The notes under the pieces: generated by a model
Databases searched by the model: none
Seen by the model: only the letters and a program-made list of their open reading frames with translations
Told to the model about the DNA's origin: nothing
In this document: piece after piece, positions 27,123 through 35,734 of the stretch
How the letters are laid out: each line of letters starts with the position of its first letter
Position numbering within the stretch: the first letter of the stretch is position 1
Position numbers and translations under genes: made by a program
From: Candidatus Binatia bacterium
GTDB taxonomy: Bacteria > Eisenbacteria > RBG-16-71-46 > SZUA-252
DNA: 64,000 nt
Assembly (NCBI GenBank): GCA_035631035.1
Contig: DASQJL010000050.1
Location: forward strand, 1-64,000
Direction: 5' to 3'

Positions 27123-28133
27123 ATGAGGGACCGGACATCGAGAATGCGTCGCGCGGTCGCCCTCGCGCTGGCCGCGGGCGCCATCCTGGGCGCGTCCGCC
27201 TCCCGCGCGCAGAGCAACGGCTACAACTCCCTCACGGCGTTCTGGACGGCTCCCGGCGACGACGGCACCACAGGGCAGGTGAGCGCCTACGAGCTCTTCT
27301 ATGACACGCGTCCGCCCGGAGCCGACATCGGGGCTTGGTGGAACGCCGTTCCGTTCTCGCAGCGGGTGAGCCTCATCCCGCCCCTCGCGGTCGCGGGGCA
27401 GCCCGATTCGGCGCGCATCGCCGGTCTCAGCCAGGGCACCACCTATTATTTCGTGATCGTGGCGCGCGACGAGGCCGCGAACGTTTCCGGATATTCCAAC
27501 GTCGCCTCGGGGACCACGCTCTCGTGCGGAGCGCCCACCACGGCGCCCTCCTCGTTCGCCTCCGAGGTCGATTCGGCCGGAGTCCTGGTCACGTGGGACG
27601 CGGCCACCGATCCCGCGGCGCTCTCCCTTCACCTCTATCGCGCGACCGGTTCGGGGCCCTCGTGGACGATGCTCCAATCGCTCCCACCGTCGTCCACCTC
27701 CTGGCGCGATCCCCAGACCGCGGCGGGAACGACCTATCGCTACCGGGCCACGTGGGCCGGTCCCGACATCCAGGGCGTCACCTGCGAGGGGCCCTACTCC
27801 GCCCAGGCGGTCGTCACGACCCCCTCGCGCGCCGGGACGGCCGCGATGGCGGGGAGCGGGCAGATCCACGCGTACCCCAATCCCGCCTCCGACCACGTCC
27901 AGGTCGCCCTCGACGTCACGGCGCCGTCGCCGCTCGCCGCGCGAATCCGGGTCTACGACCTGAACGGGCATTGGCTCGCCACGGTCGCCGAGGGGACGTT
28001 CCCGCCGGGGCGCAGCGTCGTCACGTGGGACCGTCTGGGGCGGAGCGGCTTGAAGCTGGCCCCGGGCTACTACGAACTCCTTGGGACGGTGGGGAACAGC
28101 CGCGTGCGCGAGCGCCTCGTCCTACTCCCCTAG
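27123..28133 (+). CDS. Secreted Fn3 protein with FlgD-like C-terminal sorting domain
   Basis: A 336-residue protein with a signal peptide (about 1-29, cleavage near SRAQ). An Fn3 domain (about 35-130) contains FWTAPGDDGTTGQVSAYELFY and GTTYYFVIVARDEAANVSGYSNVA. A second Fn3-like domain (about 135-225) follows. The last 90 residues (from AYPNPASDHVQV, with RVYDLNGHW and PGYYELLG) form a FlgD-like Ig domain, the type of C-terminal module used for sorting and surface attachment in many FCB bacteria. No PEP-CTERM motif is present although the exosortase gene starts directly after its stop. The ATG has a good GAGGAGA ribosome site. Its role may be an adhesin or matrix protein. Confidence 0.85.
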   Translation: MRDRTSRMRRAVALALAAGAILGASASRAQSNGYNSLTAFWTAPGDDGTTGQVSAYELFYDTRPPGADIGAWWNAVPFSQRVSLIPPLAVAGQPDSARIAGLSQGTTYYFVIVARDEAANVSGYSNVASGTTLSCGAPTTAPSSFASEVDSAGVLVTWDAATDPAALSLHLYRATGSGPSWTMLQSLPPSSTSWRDPQTAAGTTYRYRATWAGPDIQGVTCEGPYSAQAVVTTPSRAGTAAMAGSGQIHAYPNPASDHVQVALDVTAPSPLAARIRVYDLNGHWLATVAEGTFPPGRSVVTWDRLGRSGLKLAPGYYELLGTVGNSRVRERLVLLP

Positions 28134-29699
28134 GTGGATTCCCTTCGAGCCAAGTCCGGCGGCCTGGCCCCGTCGCTCGACCTCCCGCGACCGCGGCGCT
28201 GGCCGCTCGCCGCCGCGCTGTTCGCCTTGGGCCTCGCGGCGATGGCAGCGGCCTATCCCGCGACCCTCGGGTCGTTCTACGAGGTCTGGCGCGGGTCCGA
28301 CACCTTCACGCACTGCTTCTTCGTGATCCCGATCACGGCGTGGCTCGTCTGGCGCCGGCGCGCCGACCTCCGCGCGCTCGCCCCGGAGCCGTTCTGGCCG
28401 GGGCTCCTCCTCATCGCGGGCGCGGGCGCGCTCTGGCTGGTGGCCCATGTCGCGGGGGTGCTCTTCTACGAGCAGCTCGCGTTCGCCTTGATGATCCCGG
28501 CGCTCGTGATCACGCTCTTCGGGCTGCGCGTGACGCGCACCCTCACCTTCCCGCTCGCGTTCTTCTTCTTCGTGGTCCCGTTCGGCGAGGCGCTCCATCC
28601 CGCGCTCATGAGCTTCACGGCCCGGGCCACGGTGTTCGGCCTGCGCCTCACCGGCGTCCCGGTGGCGGTGGAGGGGATGTACCTCACGACGCCCACAGGG
28701 AACTGGCAGGTGGTGGAGGCCTGCAGCGGCCTCCGGTTCCTCATCTCGATGTTCACGCTCGGCTGCCTCTTCGCCTACCTGCACTTCCAGCGCGCCCGAA
28801 ACCGCATCCTCTTCGGCTCCCTCGCACTCGTCGCGCCGATTCTGGCGAACGGGCTCCGCGCCTACGTGATGGTGCTGACCGGATACCTGAGCCGGCGCGA
28901 GATCGGAGCCGGCTTCGACCACTTCGCGATCGGCTGGACGGTGTTCGCGATCGCGATGGCGATCTTCTTCTTCCTGGGGAGCCGCTGGCGCGAGACGCCG
29001 GTTCCCGTGGACGACGCCGCCGCGCCCCGGCCCGCGACGGCGCGCTCGCCACGCCGGCTCGCGGTGACGGCCGCGGCGGCCGTGGCGCTCGCGCTCGCGC
29101 CCGCGGCGTACGCGGCCTGGATCCGGCCGCCCGTCGAATCCGCACCCGTCGCGCTCCACGCCCCCGCTCCGGCCGGAGGCTGGACGCCGCTCCGGATCCC
29201 TCCCTCCGCCTGGGCGCCCGAGTTCAAGGGCACCGACGCCGCGGTGCGCGCCGTCTTCGAGAAGAACGGAAGCCTGGTCGACTGCTACATCGGGTTCTAC
29301 CGGAATCAATCGCAGGGGCGGGAGCTGATCCACTACGCGAACGTGATCGCCCCGCGGGGGGAATCGGTCTGGCACGTCGTGACGCAGCGCGACACCACGA
29401 TCGCCGCCGAAGGGGATGCGGTCCCGGTGCACGAGACGCTCATGCGCTCTCCCGGGCTCCGCTACGGCGTGTGGCACTGGTACTGGCTGCCCGACGAATT
29501 CACGGGGAGCGCCACGCGCGCCAAGCTCCTCCAGGCGCGCTCGAGGCTGCTTCGCCGGCCGGACCACGCGGCGGTCGTGATTCTCTCGGCGCCGTACGTG
29601 GACAACCCCGCGCGCGCCCGCGCGCGGCTCGAGGACTTCACGCGCTCCATGCTTCCCTCGATCCACCGCTCCCTGCGCGAGGCCGACGCCTCCCACTAG
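28134..29699 (+). CDS. xrtA: Exosortase A with fused EpsI domain
   Basis: A 521-residue fusion. Residues about 22-285 are the exosortase, with about eight membrane helices and the conserved triad Cys197 (EACSGLR), Arg242 (ANGLRAY) and His263 (GFDHFAIGW). Residues about 300-515 are the periplasmic EpsI/DUF3485 domain (GSLVDCYIGFYRNQSQGRELIHYAN, VWHWYWLPDEF). The fusion is the usual form of exosortase A. The enzyme cleaves PEP-CTERM tails at the membrane, a transpeptidase-like step linked to EPS production. GTG start directly abuts the stop of the Fn3 gene. An inverted repeat (29701-29728) begins right after its stop. No PEP-CTERM protein was found in the window. Confidence 0.93.
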   Translation: MDSLRAKSGGLAPSLDLPRPRRWPLAAALFALGLAAMAAAYPATLGSFYEVWRGSDTFTHCFFVIPITAWLVWRRRADLRALAPEPFWPGLLLIAGAGALWLVAHVAGVLFYEQLAFALMIPALVITLFGLRVTRTLTFPLAFFFFVVPFGEALHPALMSFTARATVFGLRLTGVPVAVEGMYLTTPTGNWQVVEACSGLRFLISMFTLGCLFAYLHFQRARNRILFGSLALVAPILANGLRAYVMVLTGYLSRREIGAGFDHFAIGWTVFAIAMAIFFFLGSRWRETPVPVDDAAAPRPATARSPRRLAVTAAAAVALALAPAAYAAWIRPPVESAPVALHAPAPAGGWTPLRIPPSAWAPEFKGTDAAVRAVFEKNGSLVDCYIGFYRNQSQGRELIHYANVIAPRGESVWHVVTQRDTTIAAEGDAVPVHETLMRSPGLRYGVWHWYWLPDEFTGSATRAKLLQARSRLLRRPDHAAVVILSAPYVDNPARARARLEDFTRSMLPSIHRSLREADASH

Positions 29700-29700
29700 G

Positions 29701-29728
29701 TTGCATCCTGAAATGCCTTCAGGTGCAA
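29701..29728. promoter_or_regulatory. Inverted repeat after xrtA, candidate activator site or attenuator
   Basis: TTGCATCCTGAA and TTCAGGTGCAA pair over 11 bp with one bulged base around a 5-base loop. Its centre is about 118 bases upstream of the sigma-54 -24 element at 29833, a typical enhancer distance. It lacks a following T-run, so it is a poor intrinsic terminator. Part of it (ATCCTGAAATGCCT) recurs with one change at 35771-35784. Confidence 0.4.
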
Positions 29729-29832
29729 AACCCCGGGTGCATCCTGCACGGCGCGCCCTGCCGGCATCGCGCTTCGCAGCCATGAGCCCACGTACCCTCG
29801 CGTGCCCGCCGTGCACAACGCAAGACGTCTCC

Positions 29833-29848
29833 TGGCACCGAACCTGCA
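29833..29848 (+). promoter_or_regulatory. Candidate sigma-54 promoter for the second Fn3 gene
   Basis: TGGCACCGAACCTGCA has a perfect -24 hexamer TGGCAC and a -12 CTGCA, with GG-N10-GC spacing. The start site would be near 29859. It is the closest match of the plus-strand sigma-54 candidates in the window. Confidence 0.6.
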
Positions 29849-30047
29849 CGGGCCCCGGACACGCGGGGGCATCCAATCGCATATCCATGCTCAGAGCAAA
29901 CCGTTCGAAAGGACGGGGCGCAGAGTCACGGGGCTTCCGATCGCGGGGTCTTTCCCTCGATCCACGCCGGCCGGGCCGCCATGGATCCGAAGCGGGTCGT
30001 GGCGGGCTCCGACATCCGGCGGGGGCCGTCGAGGAGGGGGACAACGC

Positions 30048-30938
30048 ATGCCTGACATCGAATCGACGACCGAATCCGGCGCCGCGAGAACCGCGAGGGT
30101 CCCCCTGTGGGTCCTCATCGCGGTCTTTCTCGCGGGAGTCGCGCTGCTCTCGGTGATCCAGCCGGCCGCCGCGCACGCCCAGACCGCCGCCGACTCGACG
30201 GTGCTCCTGAACTGGACCGCGCCCGGCGACGACGGCACGGTGGGACGCGCCACCACCTACGACATCCGCTACCGGACGGTCGCGATCGCCGGCACCGACA
30301 CGACGACGTGGTGGAACGCCGCGACCCAGGTGACCGGCGAGCCCGTGCCCGGCACGGCGGGGGCGTCCGACTCGATGCGCGTCCGCGGCCTCTCGCCGCT
30401 CACCACCTACTACTTCATGATTCGCGCCGCCGACGAGGTGCCGAACTGGTCGGGCTACTCCAACGTCGCGGTCCGCTCCACCAGCGGCGACGCGACGGCG
30501 CCGGCCACGATCGCAGACCTCACGGTCACGGGCACCACCGGGACCTCGGTCTCGGTGCGCTGGACGGCGCCGGGCGACGACGGCACGACCGGCACCGCGG
30601 CGAGCTACGACGTGCGCTACTCCACCTCGGCCATCACGAGCTCCAACTGGAGCAGCGCGCTGCAGGCGACCGGCGAGCCGGCTCCGGCGGCGGCGGGGAC
30701 CTCCCAGTCCTTCACGATCAGCGGCCTGAGCGGCAGCCGCACGTACTACGTCGCCATCAAGACGACCGACGACGCCGGCAACGTCTCGGTGCTCTCGAAC
30801 GTGGTGAACGGCACGACGTCGGACACCGTGGCTCCGGCCCCGGTGCGCGACCTCTCGCGTCTCGACGGATCGGGCCTCTCCTCGGAGATGCTGGCGCTCG
30901 CCGACGCAGACTCGAGCGGCGCCGCGGACCTCCCGTGA
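30048..30938 (+). CDS. Secreted/membrane-anchored protein with two Fn3 domains
   Basis: A 296-residue protein. A charged N terminus is followed by a hydrophobic segment (about 19-38: VPLWVLIAVFLAGVALLSVI) that is a signal peptide or anchor. Two Fn3 domains follow (about 48-145 and 155-265), each opening with a WTAPGDDGT motif shared with the proteins encoded at 27123 and 30941. A short tail opens like a third Fn3 domain (DTVAPAPVRDL) but ends within 30 residues. Unlike the other two Fn3 proteins it has no FlgD-like tail. The ATG is preceded by GAGGAGGGGG. Its stop overlaps an alternative start of the next gene, so the two are probably co-expressed. Confidence 0.82.
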   Translation: MPDIESTTESGAARTARVPLWVLIAVFLAGVALLSVIQPAAAHAQTAADSTVLLNWTAPGDDGTVGRATTYDIRYRTVAIAGTDTTTWWNAATQVTGEPVPGTAGASDSMRVRGLSPLTTYYFMIRAADEVPNWSGYSNVAVRSTSGDATAPATIADLTVTGTTGTSVSVRWTAPGDDGTTGTAASYDVRYSTSAITSSNWSSALQATGEPAPAAAGTSQSFTISGLSGSRTYYVAIKTTDDAGNVSVLSNVVNGTTSDTVAPAPVRDLSRLDGSGLSSEMLALADADSSGAADLP

Positions 30939-30940
30939 CC

Positions 30941-31942
30941 ATGCACACGATTCCGGGCCGGGGCCGCCGCGCGCACGCGGCGGTCCCTTCGCTCGCAGCG
31001 GCGATCCTGTTCGGCGCGTCGGCGCTCGGCGCGTCCTTCGGCGCGCCGGCGTCGGCACGCGCGGACTCGATCACGCTCACCTGGACGGCGACCGGCGACG
31101 ACGGATCGGCCGGGCGCGCGACGGCGTACGAGCTGCGCTTCTCGGAGCAGCCGGTGTCCGGAGTGGACACGACCTCCTGGTGGAACAGCGCCTCGACCGC
31201 CGGCGTCCTGCCGCCACCCGCCACCTCGGGAACGCGCGAGAGCTACGTGATGTCGGGACTCGCGACCGGCTCGACCTATCACTTCGTGCTGCGGGTCGCC
31301 GACGAGGCGGGCAACTGGTCGGGCTTCTCGAACGTGCGCGCGCGCCAGGCCGGCACCACCGGCGGCACGCTCGCGACGCCCGAGTCGTTCACGGCGTCGG
31401 CGGTGAGCGGCGGGGTGGACCTGACCTGGACCGAGCCGGCATCGGGCTCGGGCAGCGGCTATCACCTGTACCGCCGCACGAGCGCGGGACCCGACACGCT
31501 TCTCACGTCGCTCCCGGTGGGCGTCGTGGCGTGGTGCGACTCCACGGCGGCGGGGGGCTCGTCCTACGAGTACCGCCTCGCCACCTACCAGGGCTCGGGC
31601 GAGGGCGTTCCGGCCGTCGCCTCGATCGCGGTGCCGAGCGATCGGCTGGCGAACGCCACGACCGGGATCCACGGCTATCCCAACCCGGCCCGGGGCCGCG
31701 TGACCCTTCGCTTTGCAGGCGGCACGAAGGAGGGTGCGCCAGGGCGGGTGCGCCTGGTCATCTACGATCTCACCGGCCACATGGTCTGCCAGCTGGTGGA
31801 CCGCGTGCTCCCGGCGGGGGAGCAGGCGATCGAGTGGCCCTGCCGTTCCGACGCCGGGAACGCGGTCGCGCCCGGCCTCTACAATGCCATCCTCGACGCC
31901 CCCCAGGGACGTACCGTTACGCGCATCGCCGTCGTCCCCTGA
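30941..31942 (+). CDS. Secreted Fn3 protein with FlgD-like C-terminal domain
   Basis: A 333-residue protein with a signal peptide (about 1-40, ending ASARAD). One Fn3 domain (about 40-135) opens with WTATGDDGSAGRATAYELRF; a second, more divergent one (about 140-235) follows. The C terminus (from GYPNPARGRVTLRF, with LVIYDLTGHM and APGLYNAIL) is a FlgD-like Ig module like that of the protein at 27123. I chose the ATG; an upstream in-frame GTG at 30935 would overlap the preceding stop by four bases and is equally possible. Probable paralogue of the first Fn3 gene, with an unknown binding partner. Confidence 0.82.
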   Translation: MHTIPGRGRRAHAAVPSLAAAILFGASALGASFGAPASARADSITLTWTATGDDGSAGRATAYELRFSEQPVSGVDTTSWWNSASTAGVLPPPATSGTRESYVMSGLATGSTYHFVLRVADEAGNWSGFSNVRARQAGTTGGTLATPESFTASAVSGGVDLTWTEPASGSGSGYHLYRRTSAGPDTLLTSLPVGVVAWCDSTAAGGSSYEYRLATYQGSGEGVPAVASIAVPSDRLANATTGIHGYPNPARGRVTLRFAGGTKEGAPGRVRLVIYDLTGHMVCQLVDRVLPAGEQAIEWPCRSDAGNAVAPGLYNAILDAPQGRTVTRIAVVP

Positions 31943-32024
31943 CGACCTTCGCTCTTCCGCGCAGGCCCTCCGGTCCGTATCCTCTCTGGTCGCGCGCACC
32001 ATCCCGCGCGCGGGGAGGAGCCCC

Positions 32025-32936
32025 TTGTCCAATCGTCCGCCGGTTGGCGGAAACGGCGCCCACGGAGGCGCCGAGCCGGCGCTCGCCTTGAGCGTCGACG
32101 TGGAAGACTATTACCAGGTGCAGGCGTTCGCGGGGATCGTGCCGCGCGACGCCTGGAGCAGCTATCCCTCCCGCGTCGTGGCGAACACGCGCCGCCTGCT
32201 CGATCTGTTCGACGAATCGGGGGCGCGGGGGACCTTCTTCGTGCTCGGCTGGGTCGCCCGGGCGGAGCCCGGGCTGGTGCGCGAGATCGCCGCGCGCGGG
32301 CACGAGGTGGCCTCGCACGGGATGGACCACCGGATGCTGACCGAGCTCTCGCGGAGCGAGTTCCTGGCGCAGGCGCGCGAGTCGCGCGCGCTCCTCGAGG
32401 ACCTGGCGCAGGCGCCGGTGCTCGGCTATCGCGCGCCCAGCTACAGCGTGGGGAAGGGCACCCTCTGGGCGATCGGCGCCCTCGCCGAGGCGGGGTACGC
32501 CTACGACTCCAGCGTCTACCCGATCCGCCGCCGCCGCTACGGCTACCCCGAGGGGCCGACCCGCCCCACCCGATTCGAGGCGGAGGGCGTCACCCTGGTG
32601 GAGTTTCCGCTTCCGACGGTCCCGATCGGACCGGTGCGCTTCCCGGTGCTCGCGGGCGCGTATCTCCGGCTCCTGCCGCGGTGGGTCTCGGCGCGGGCGC
32701 TCGACTACCACCTGGCCCGGGGCGTGCCGCTCATCCTGAACGTCCATCCCTGGGAGGTCGACCCCGACCAGCCTAGCGTCGGTCCGGCCCGTCGTCCCTG
32801 GACCCACTACGCGGGCCTCCACAAGACGGCCGGCGTGCTCCGGGCCGCGCTGGCCCGGGCGCGCTTCCGCACGGCGGCGGCATGCCTCCGCGATCTGGGC
32901 CTCCTCCCGGCCGCGCCTGCCGGAGCGATTCGATGA
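32025..32936 (+). CDS. Polysaccharide deacetylase of the XrtA system (TIGR03006-like)
   Basis: A 303-residue NodB-family deacetylase. The first motif is VDVEDYY (24-30), the form typical of exosortase-associated deacetylases rather than TFDDG; the second is SHGMDH (97-102), and RAPSYS and LNVHPWE also match. It probably de-N-acetylates the exopolysaccharide. The start is a TTG at 32025 with a strong GGGGAGGAG site 4 bases upstream; reading frame further upstream only shadows the Fn3 gene. Its last codons overlap the ATG of the sensor gene (ATGA). The gene at 15324 is a second deacetylase with a different active-site form. Confidence 0.9.
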   Translation: MSNRPPVGGNGAHGGAEPALALSVDVEDYYQVQAFAGIVPRDAWSSYPSRVVANTRRLLDLFDESGARGTFFVLGWVARAEPGLVREIAARGHEVASHGMDHRMLTELSRSEFLAQARESRALLEDLAQAPVLGYRAPSYSVGKGTLWAIGALAEAGYAYDSSVYPIRRRRYGYPEGPTRPTRFEAEGVTLVEFPLPTVPIGPVRFPVLAGAYLRLLPRWVSARALDYHLARGVPLILNVHPWEVDPDQPSVGPARRPWTHYAGLHKTAGVLRAALARARFRTAAACLRDLGLLPAAPAGAIR

Positions 32937-34369
32937 GCATGGATCTGCTGCTCCTCGGCGCCGGAGGCATGATCGCCCTGATCGCCGCGGGAATCGTGGC
33001 CATCCTCAGTCCGGGAGGCATCGTCTCGCTGATCGCCGCCGGAGCGCTGGCCATGCTCGGAGTCCTCGAGTTCTGCTTCGCGCGCGCGGTGTTCGATCTG
33101 GCGGCGACCGGCCGCACCGAGTGGTTCGTCAACTCGCTCGCGCTCTCGCTGCCGGTGTCCGCTCTCTGGGTGCTACTGGCGGCGACGCTCGGCCGCACGC
33201 GGGGCTCGCGGGGCATCGGCGCCTGGCGTTTCTACCTGCTCTTCCAGGCGCTGCTCGCGGCGGGAGTGGCGACGTACGCCTTCTTCCGCGTCGATCGCGC
33301 GCCGGAAGCGCCGGGCGAGGTCTTCCACCTGCACGGCGTCGACTGGGCGATCCTCGCCGCCATCCTCCTCAACCTGATCCTGCTGGCGGCCAAGTTCGAG
33401 GCGACGCACCTGTCCCTGCCGCCGCGCCGGCGGGAGACGTTCCGTCCCGCGCTCCTCGGGGTGCTCGGCTGCTCGGGACTCCTTTCCTACCTGATCTTCT
33501 CGATGCTGGCGACCGGCCGCGTCGACGTGGGGGACATCGGAGCGAGCGCCGCACCGGCTTCGCTCCTCTCGTTCCTCCTCGCCGCCTCGCTGATCCGCGG
33601 CCGGATCGGCGAGGCGCGCGCGCCCGAAGACCGGCTCCCCGCGACGGCCACGACCTCGCTCCTGATCGCCGTGGGCTACGTGACGTGGACCGCGATTCTC
33701 CTGTGGCTCACCCGGTCGGCGGGGATGCGACTTGCGGAAGGGCTGCTCTGGATCACGGTCGGGGGGGTCGTCGTCGGCGTGACCGCGCTCACCGTGTCGA
33801 ACCGGCTCCGCCGCAAGCTCGACCTCTTCCTCGATCCCGTGTGGTTCGAGCCGCGCGCCGTGCGCCGGATGGCGGCCAAGGGCGCCGACGCGCCGCTGGC
33901 GAGCGCCGCGTCGCTGGAGGATCTCTGCCGGCTCATCCCGGAGAATGCGCGCGCGCTGGCCGACGTCGACCCGGTCACCCTCTTCCTCGCCGATCCCGCC
34001 GAGCGCTGCTTCCGAGCGGTGGGGAGCACGATCGCGCCGGGGCCGGGTGTGGTGATCCCCGACCGCGAGCCGCTTCCGATGGAGCTGCGCCGCGCGCGGC
34101 GCCCGATCCGGCTGACCGGCCGCTCCGACGATCTCGAATACGTCGGCATCTACGTCGAGAACGCCGAACAGATCGCGGCCTGCTCGGCCGTCTGCGCCGT
34201 GCCGATCCTGGGGGACGAGGGGCTGATGGGATTCCTGCTCTGCGGCTCGCGCGGCACGGCCCGGCAGCTGCACGGGGAAGAGCTGGTTCTCCTGAATCTC
34301 GTCTCGCGCGACTACGCCGAGCGGCTCGAGCGGCTGCAGCGGGAGACGGCGCGCAGCCGCCCGCTGTGA
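32933..34369 (+). CDS. PrsK-like membrane sensor lacking the kinase domain
   Basis: A 478-residue protein. Residues about 1-295 contain eight or nine membrane helices, as in the N-terminal half of the PEP-CTERM histidine kinase PrsK. A linker (RRKLDLFLDPVWF) leads to a GAF-like domain (about 315-470: SLEDLCRLIPENARALADVDPVTLFLAD, VPILGDEGLMGFLLCG). It stops where PrsK would continue into its dimerisation and ATPase domains: no His phospho-acceptor motif and no N/G1/G2 boxes exist here, and none follow in other frames. Translationally coupled to the deacetylase. A soluble histidine kinase is encoded 4.6 kb downstream, so sensing and phosphotransfer may be split between two proteins. Confidence 0.75.
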   Translation: MSMDLLLLGAGGMIALIAAGIVAILSPGGIVSLIAAGALAMLGVLEFCFARAVFDLAATGRTEWFVNSLALSLPVSALWVLLAATLGRTRGSRGIGAWRFYLLFQALLAAGVATYAFFRVDRAPEAPGEVFHLHGVDWAILAAILLNLILLAAKFEATHLSLPPRRRETFRPALLGVLGCSGLLSYLIFSMLATGRVDVGDIGASAAPASLLSFLLAASLIRGRIGEARAPEDRLPATATTSLLIAVGYVTWTAILLWLTRSAGMRLAEGLLWITVGGVVVGVTALTVSNRLRRKLDLFLDPVWFEPRAVRRMAAKGADAPLASAASLEDLCRLIPENARALADVDPVTLFLADPAERCFRAVGSTIAPGPGVVIPDREPLPMELRRARRPIRLTGRSDDLEYVGIYVENAEQIAACSAVCAVPILGDEGLMGFLLCGSRGTARQLHGEELVLLNLVSRDYAERLERLQRETARSRPL

Positions 34370-34434
34370 CGCCCGCGAAGAAGTCCACCGCCGCGAGCGG
34401 CGCGGCCCGCTCCGCCGCGACACCGGGTCGGTCC

Positions 34435-34463
34435 TTGACAGGCTCGCGGGCCGCCCGTACCGT
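34435..34463 (+). promoter_or_regulatory. Sigma-70-type promoter, nearly leaderless
   Basis: A perfect -35 TTGACA, a 17-base spacer and a TACCGT -10 element. The -10 box ends 9 bases before the ATG at 34473, so transcription would start about three bases before the start codon and the gene would be essentially leaderless. Confidence 0.6.
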
Positions 34464-34472
34464 CTCGTGGCC

Positions 34473-35573
34473 ATGACCCCACACCGGTTCCTGCCATCGC
34501 TCGGCCACGCCGCGCCGCTGCTCGCCGCGCTGCTGCTCGCCGCGGCCGCGAGCGCGCAACCGCTGGGCGAAGCGCCCTCGGCCGCCGAGCCGGGGCCGCC
34601 CATCCTCACCGTGCTTTCCAGCCCGCCCAACGTGTCCTTGTCGCTCTCGGGGCCGGCCGAGGTGTACGGGCGCACGCCGATGGACCTGCCGTCGTCGGTG
34701 GTGGGACGCTTCTCCGTCCTCGCCGAGGGCGGGGGCGTCGCGAAGACGCAGGGCGTGTTCGCCTTCAGCCCGCGGGGCGGGGCGCCGTACTGCCTCTCCG
34801 AGCCTCCCGGCATGAGCGCCGGGCTTCTCATTCGCTCGCTCAACTATCCGGGCGTTCCGGCCATGACCGTGAAGCGCGCCCTCCGCGGAGCCCCCCTCGC
34901 GATCGCCGAGACCGGCGCGATCGCGGAGGCGCTGCGCGCCCATCTTCGCTACCGCGACCGCCTCGACGAGCCGGGAACGCTGTCGGGGTTGCGCGCGGTC
35001 GAGGAGCGCCGCGTGCGCAACGGGTGGATCATCTACGGCGCCTCCGTCTGGGGCATCAGCGCCATCGATTACTGGATCCGCCCGCGATTCACGGTCCAGG
35101 AGGCGACCCCGTCACGGCTCTCGCTCGTCATCCCGACGCTCGACCGCCAGGAGGTGGTCACGCGCTCGCTCATCATTCCGGGAGCGGGCCAGGAGTTCGC
35201 GAACCACAGCACCCGCGGCGCCCTCTGGCTGGCGGGCGTGCTCGCGACCGGCGCCGGGTACACCGCCGCTCAGGCGGTCGTCAATCACAAGCGCGCCGAC
35301 ATCGCCTACAACCAGATCCTCGCCGATTCCAGCGGTCCCGGCGATCAGCTGCGCTACCTGCGCGAGGTCGAGGTCCTCAGGAGCGACCTCAAGTCCGCGC
35401 AGGATCTCCGCCGCGGATTCGCCTACGCCACGCTCGCGGTGTACGCCGCGAACATCGTCGACGCGCTGGTGCTCTCGATCGGACCGCCCGCCGCCAAGAC
35501 GCCGGCGCGCGTATCGGCGACGTTCCCGATCGGGCCCCGAAGCGCCGGTTTCGCCCTGACCTACCGCTACTGA
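34473..35573 (+). CDS. Secreted PEGA/DUF5683-like envelope protein
   Basis: A 366-residue protein with a signal peptide (about 1-27, ending ASAQ). The next 70 residues resemble a PEGA beta-sandwich (ILTVLSSPPNVSLSLSGPAEVYGRTPMDLP). The C-terminal half has SLIIPGAGQEFANHSTRGALWLAGVLATGAGY, the signature of DUF5683-type proteins, with two hydrophobic segments, and a final strand-rich end FALTYRY that suits outer-membrane insertion. The function is unknown; PEGA domains often bind surface polysaccharide or peptidoglycan. I take the ATG at 34473 rather than the GTG two codons earlier because the promoter places the transcript start between them. Confidence 0.7.
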   Translation: MTPHRFLPSLGHAAPLLAALLLAAAASAQPLGEAPSAAEPGPPILTVLSSPPNVSLSLSGPAEVYGRTPMDLPSSVVGRFSVLAEGGGVAKTQGVFAFSPRGGAPYCLSEPPGMSAGLLIRSLNYPGVPAMTVKRALRGAPLAIAETGAIAEALRAHLRYRDRLDEPGTLSGLRAVEERRVRNGWIIYGASVWGISAIDYWIRPRFTVQEATPSRLSLVIPTLDRQEVVTRSLIIPGAGQEFANHSTRGALWLAGVLATGAGYTAAQAVVNHKRADIAYNQILADSSGPGDQLRYLREVEVLRSDLKSAQDLRRGFAYATLAVYAANIVDALVLSIGPPAAKTPARVSATFPIGPRSAGFALTYRY

Positions 35574-35640
35574 CGCCGCCGCCGCGCGCGTACTTCGCGA
35601 AACGCGGCGTGCGGAATACGGCGTCCCGGCACCACGCCAC

Positions 35641-35659
35641 GATTGCGTTTTGCGCGATC
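35641..35659. promoter_or_regulatory. Palindrome upstream of sigma-54 element, candidate activator site
   Basis: GATTGCG and CGCGATC pair at 6 of 7 positions around TTTTG, about 85 bases upstream of the -24 element at 35735. The core TGCGTTTTGCGCGATCGCG recurs at 35715 with four changes, and a weaker copy occurs at 35610. Function is inferred. Confidence 0.35.
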
Positions 35660-35734
35660 GCGCCGGCCCCGACCCACCCCTCGAAACCGCATACGCTTCC
35701 ACGGTTTCCGAGCGTGCGTAATGCGCGATTCCGC

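Larger units (their letters stand above)
29700..30047 (+). other. Intergenic region upstream of second Fn3 gene
   Basis: The 348-base gap between xrtA and the second Fn3 gene. It contains an inverted repeat at its very start, a small palindrome (GTGCA-TCC-TGCAC, 29737-29749), and a sigma-54 element (29833-29848). The remaining bases to the ribosome site GAGGAGGGGG at 30031 would be a leader of about 190 bases in which I see no other clear signal. No gene is supported. Confidence 0.55.

Noticed and set aside
29701-29728. Intrinsic terminator after xrtA
   Set aside because: The hairpin is AT/GC mixed with a bulge and is followed by AAAACCCC, not a T-run, so terminator function on the plus strand is weakly supported.
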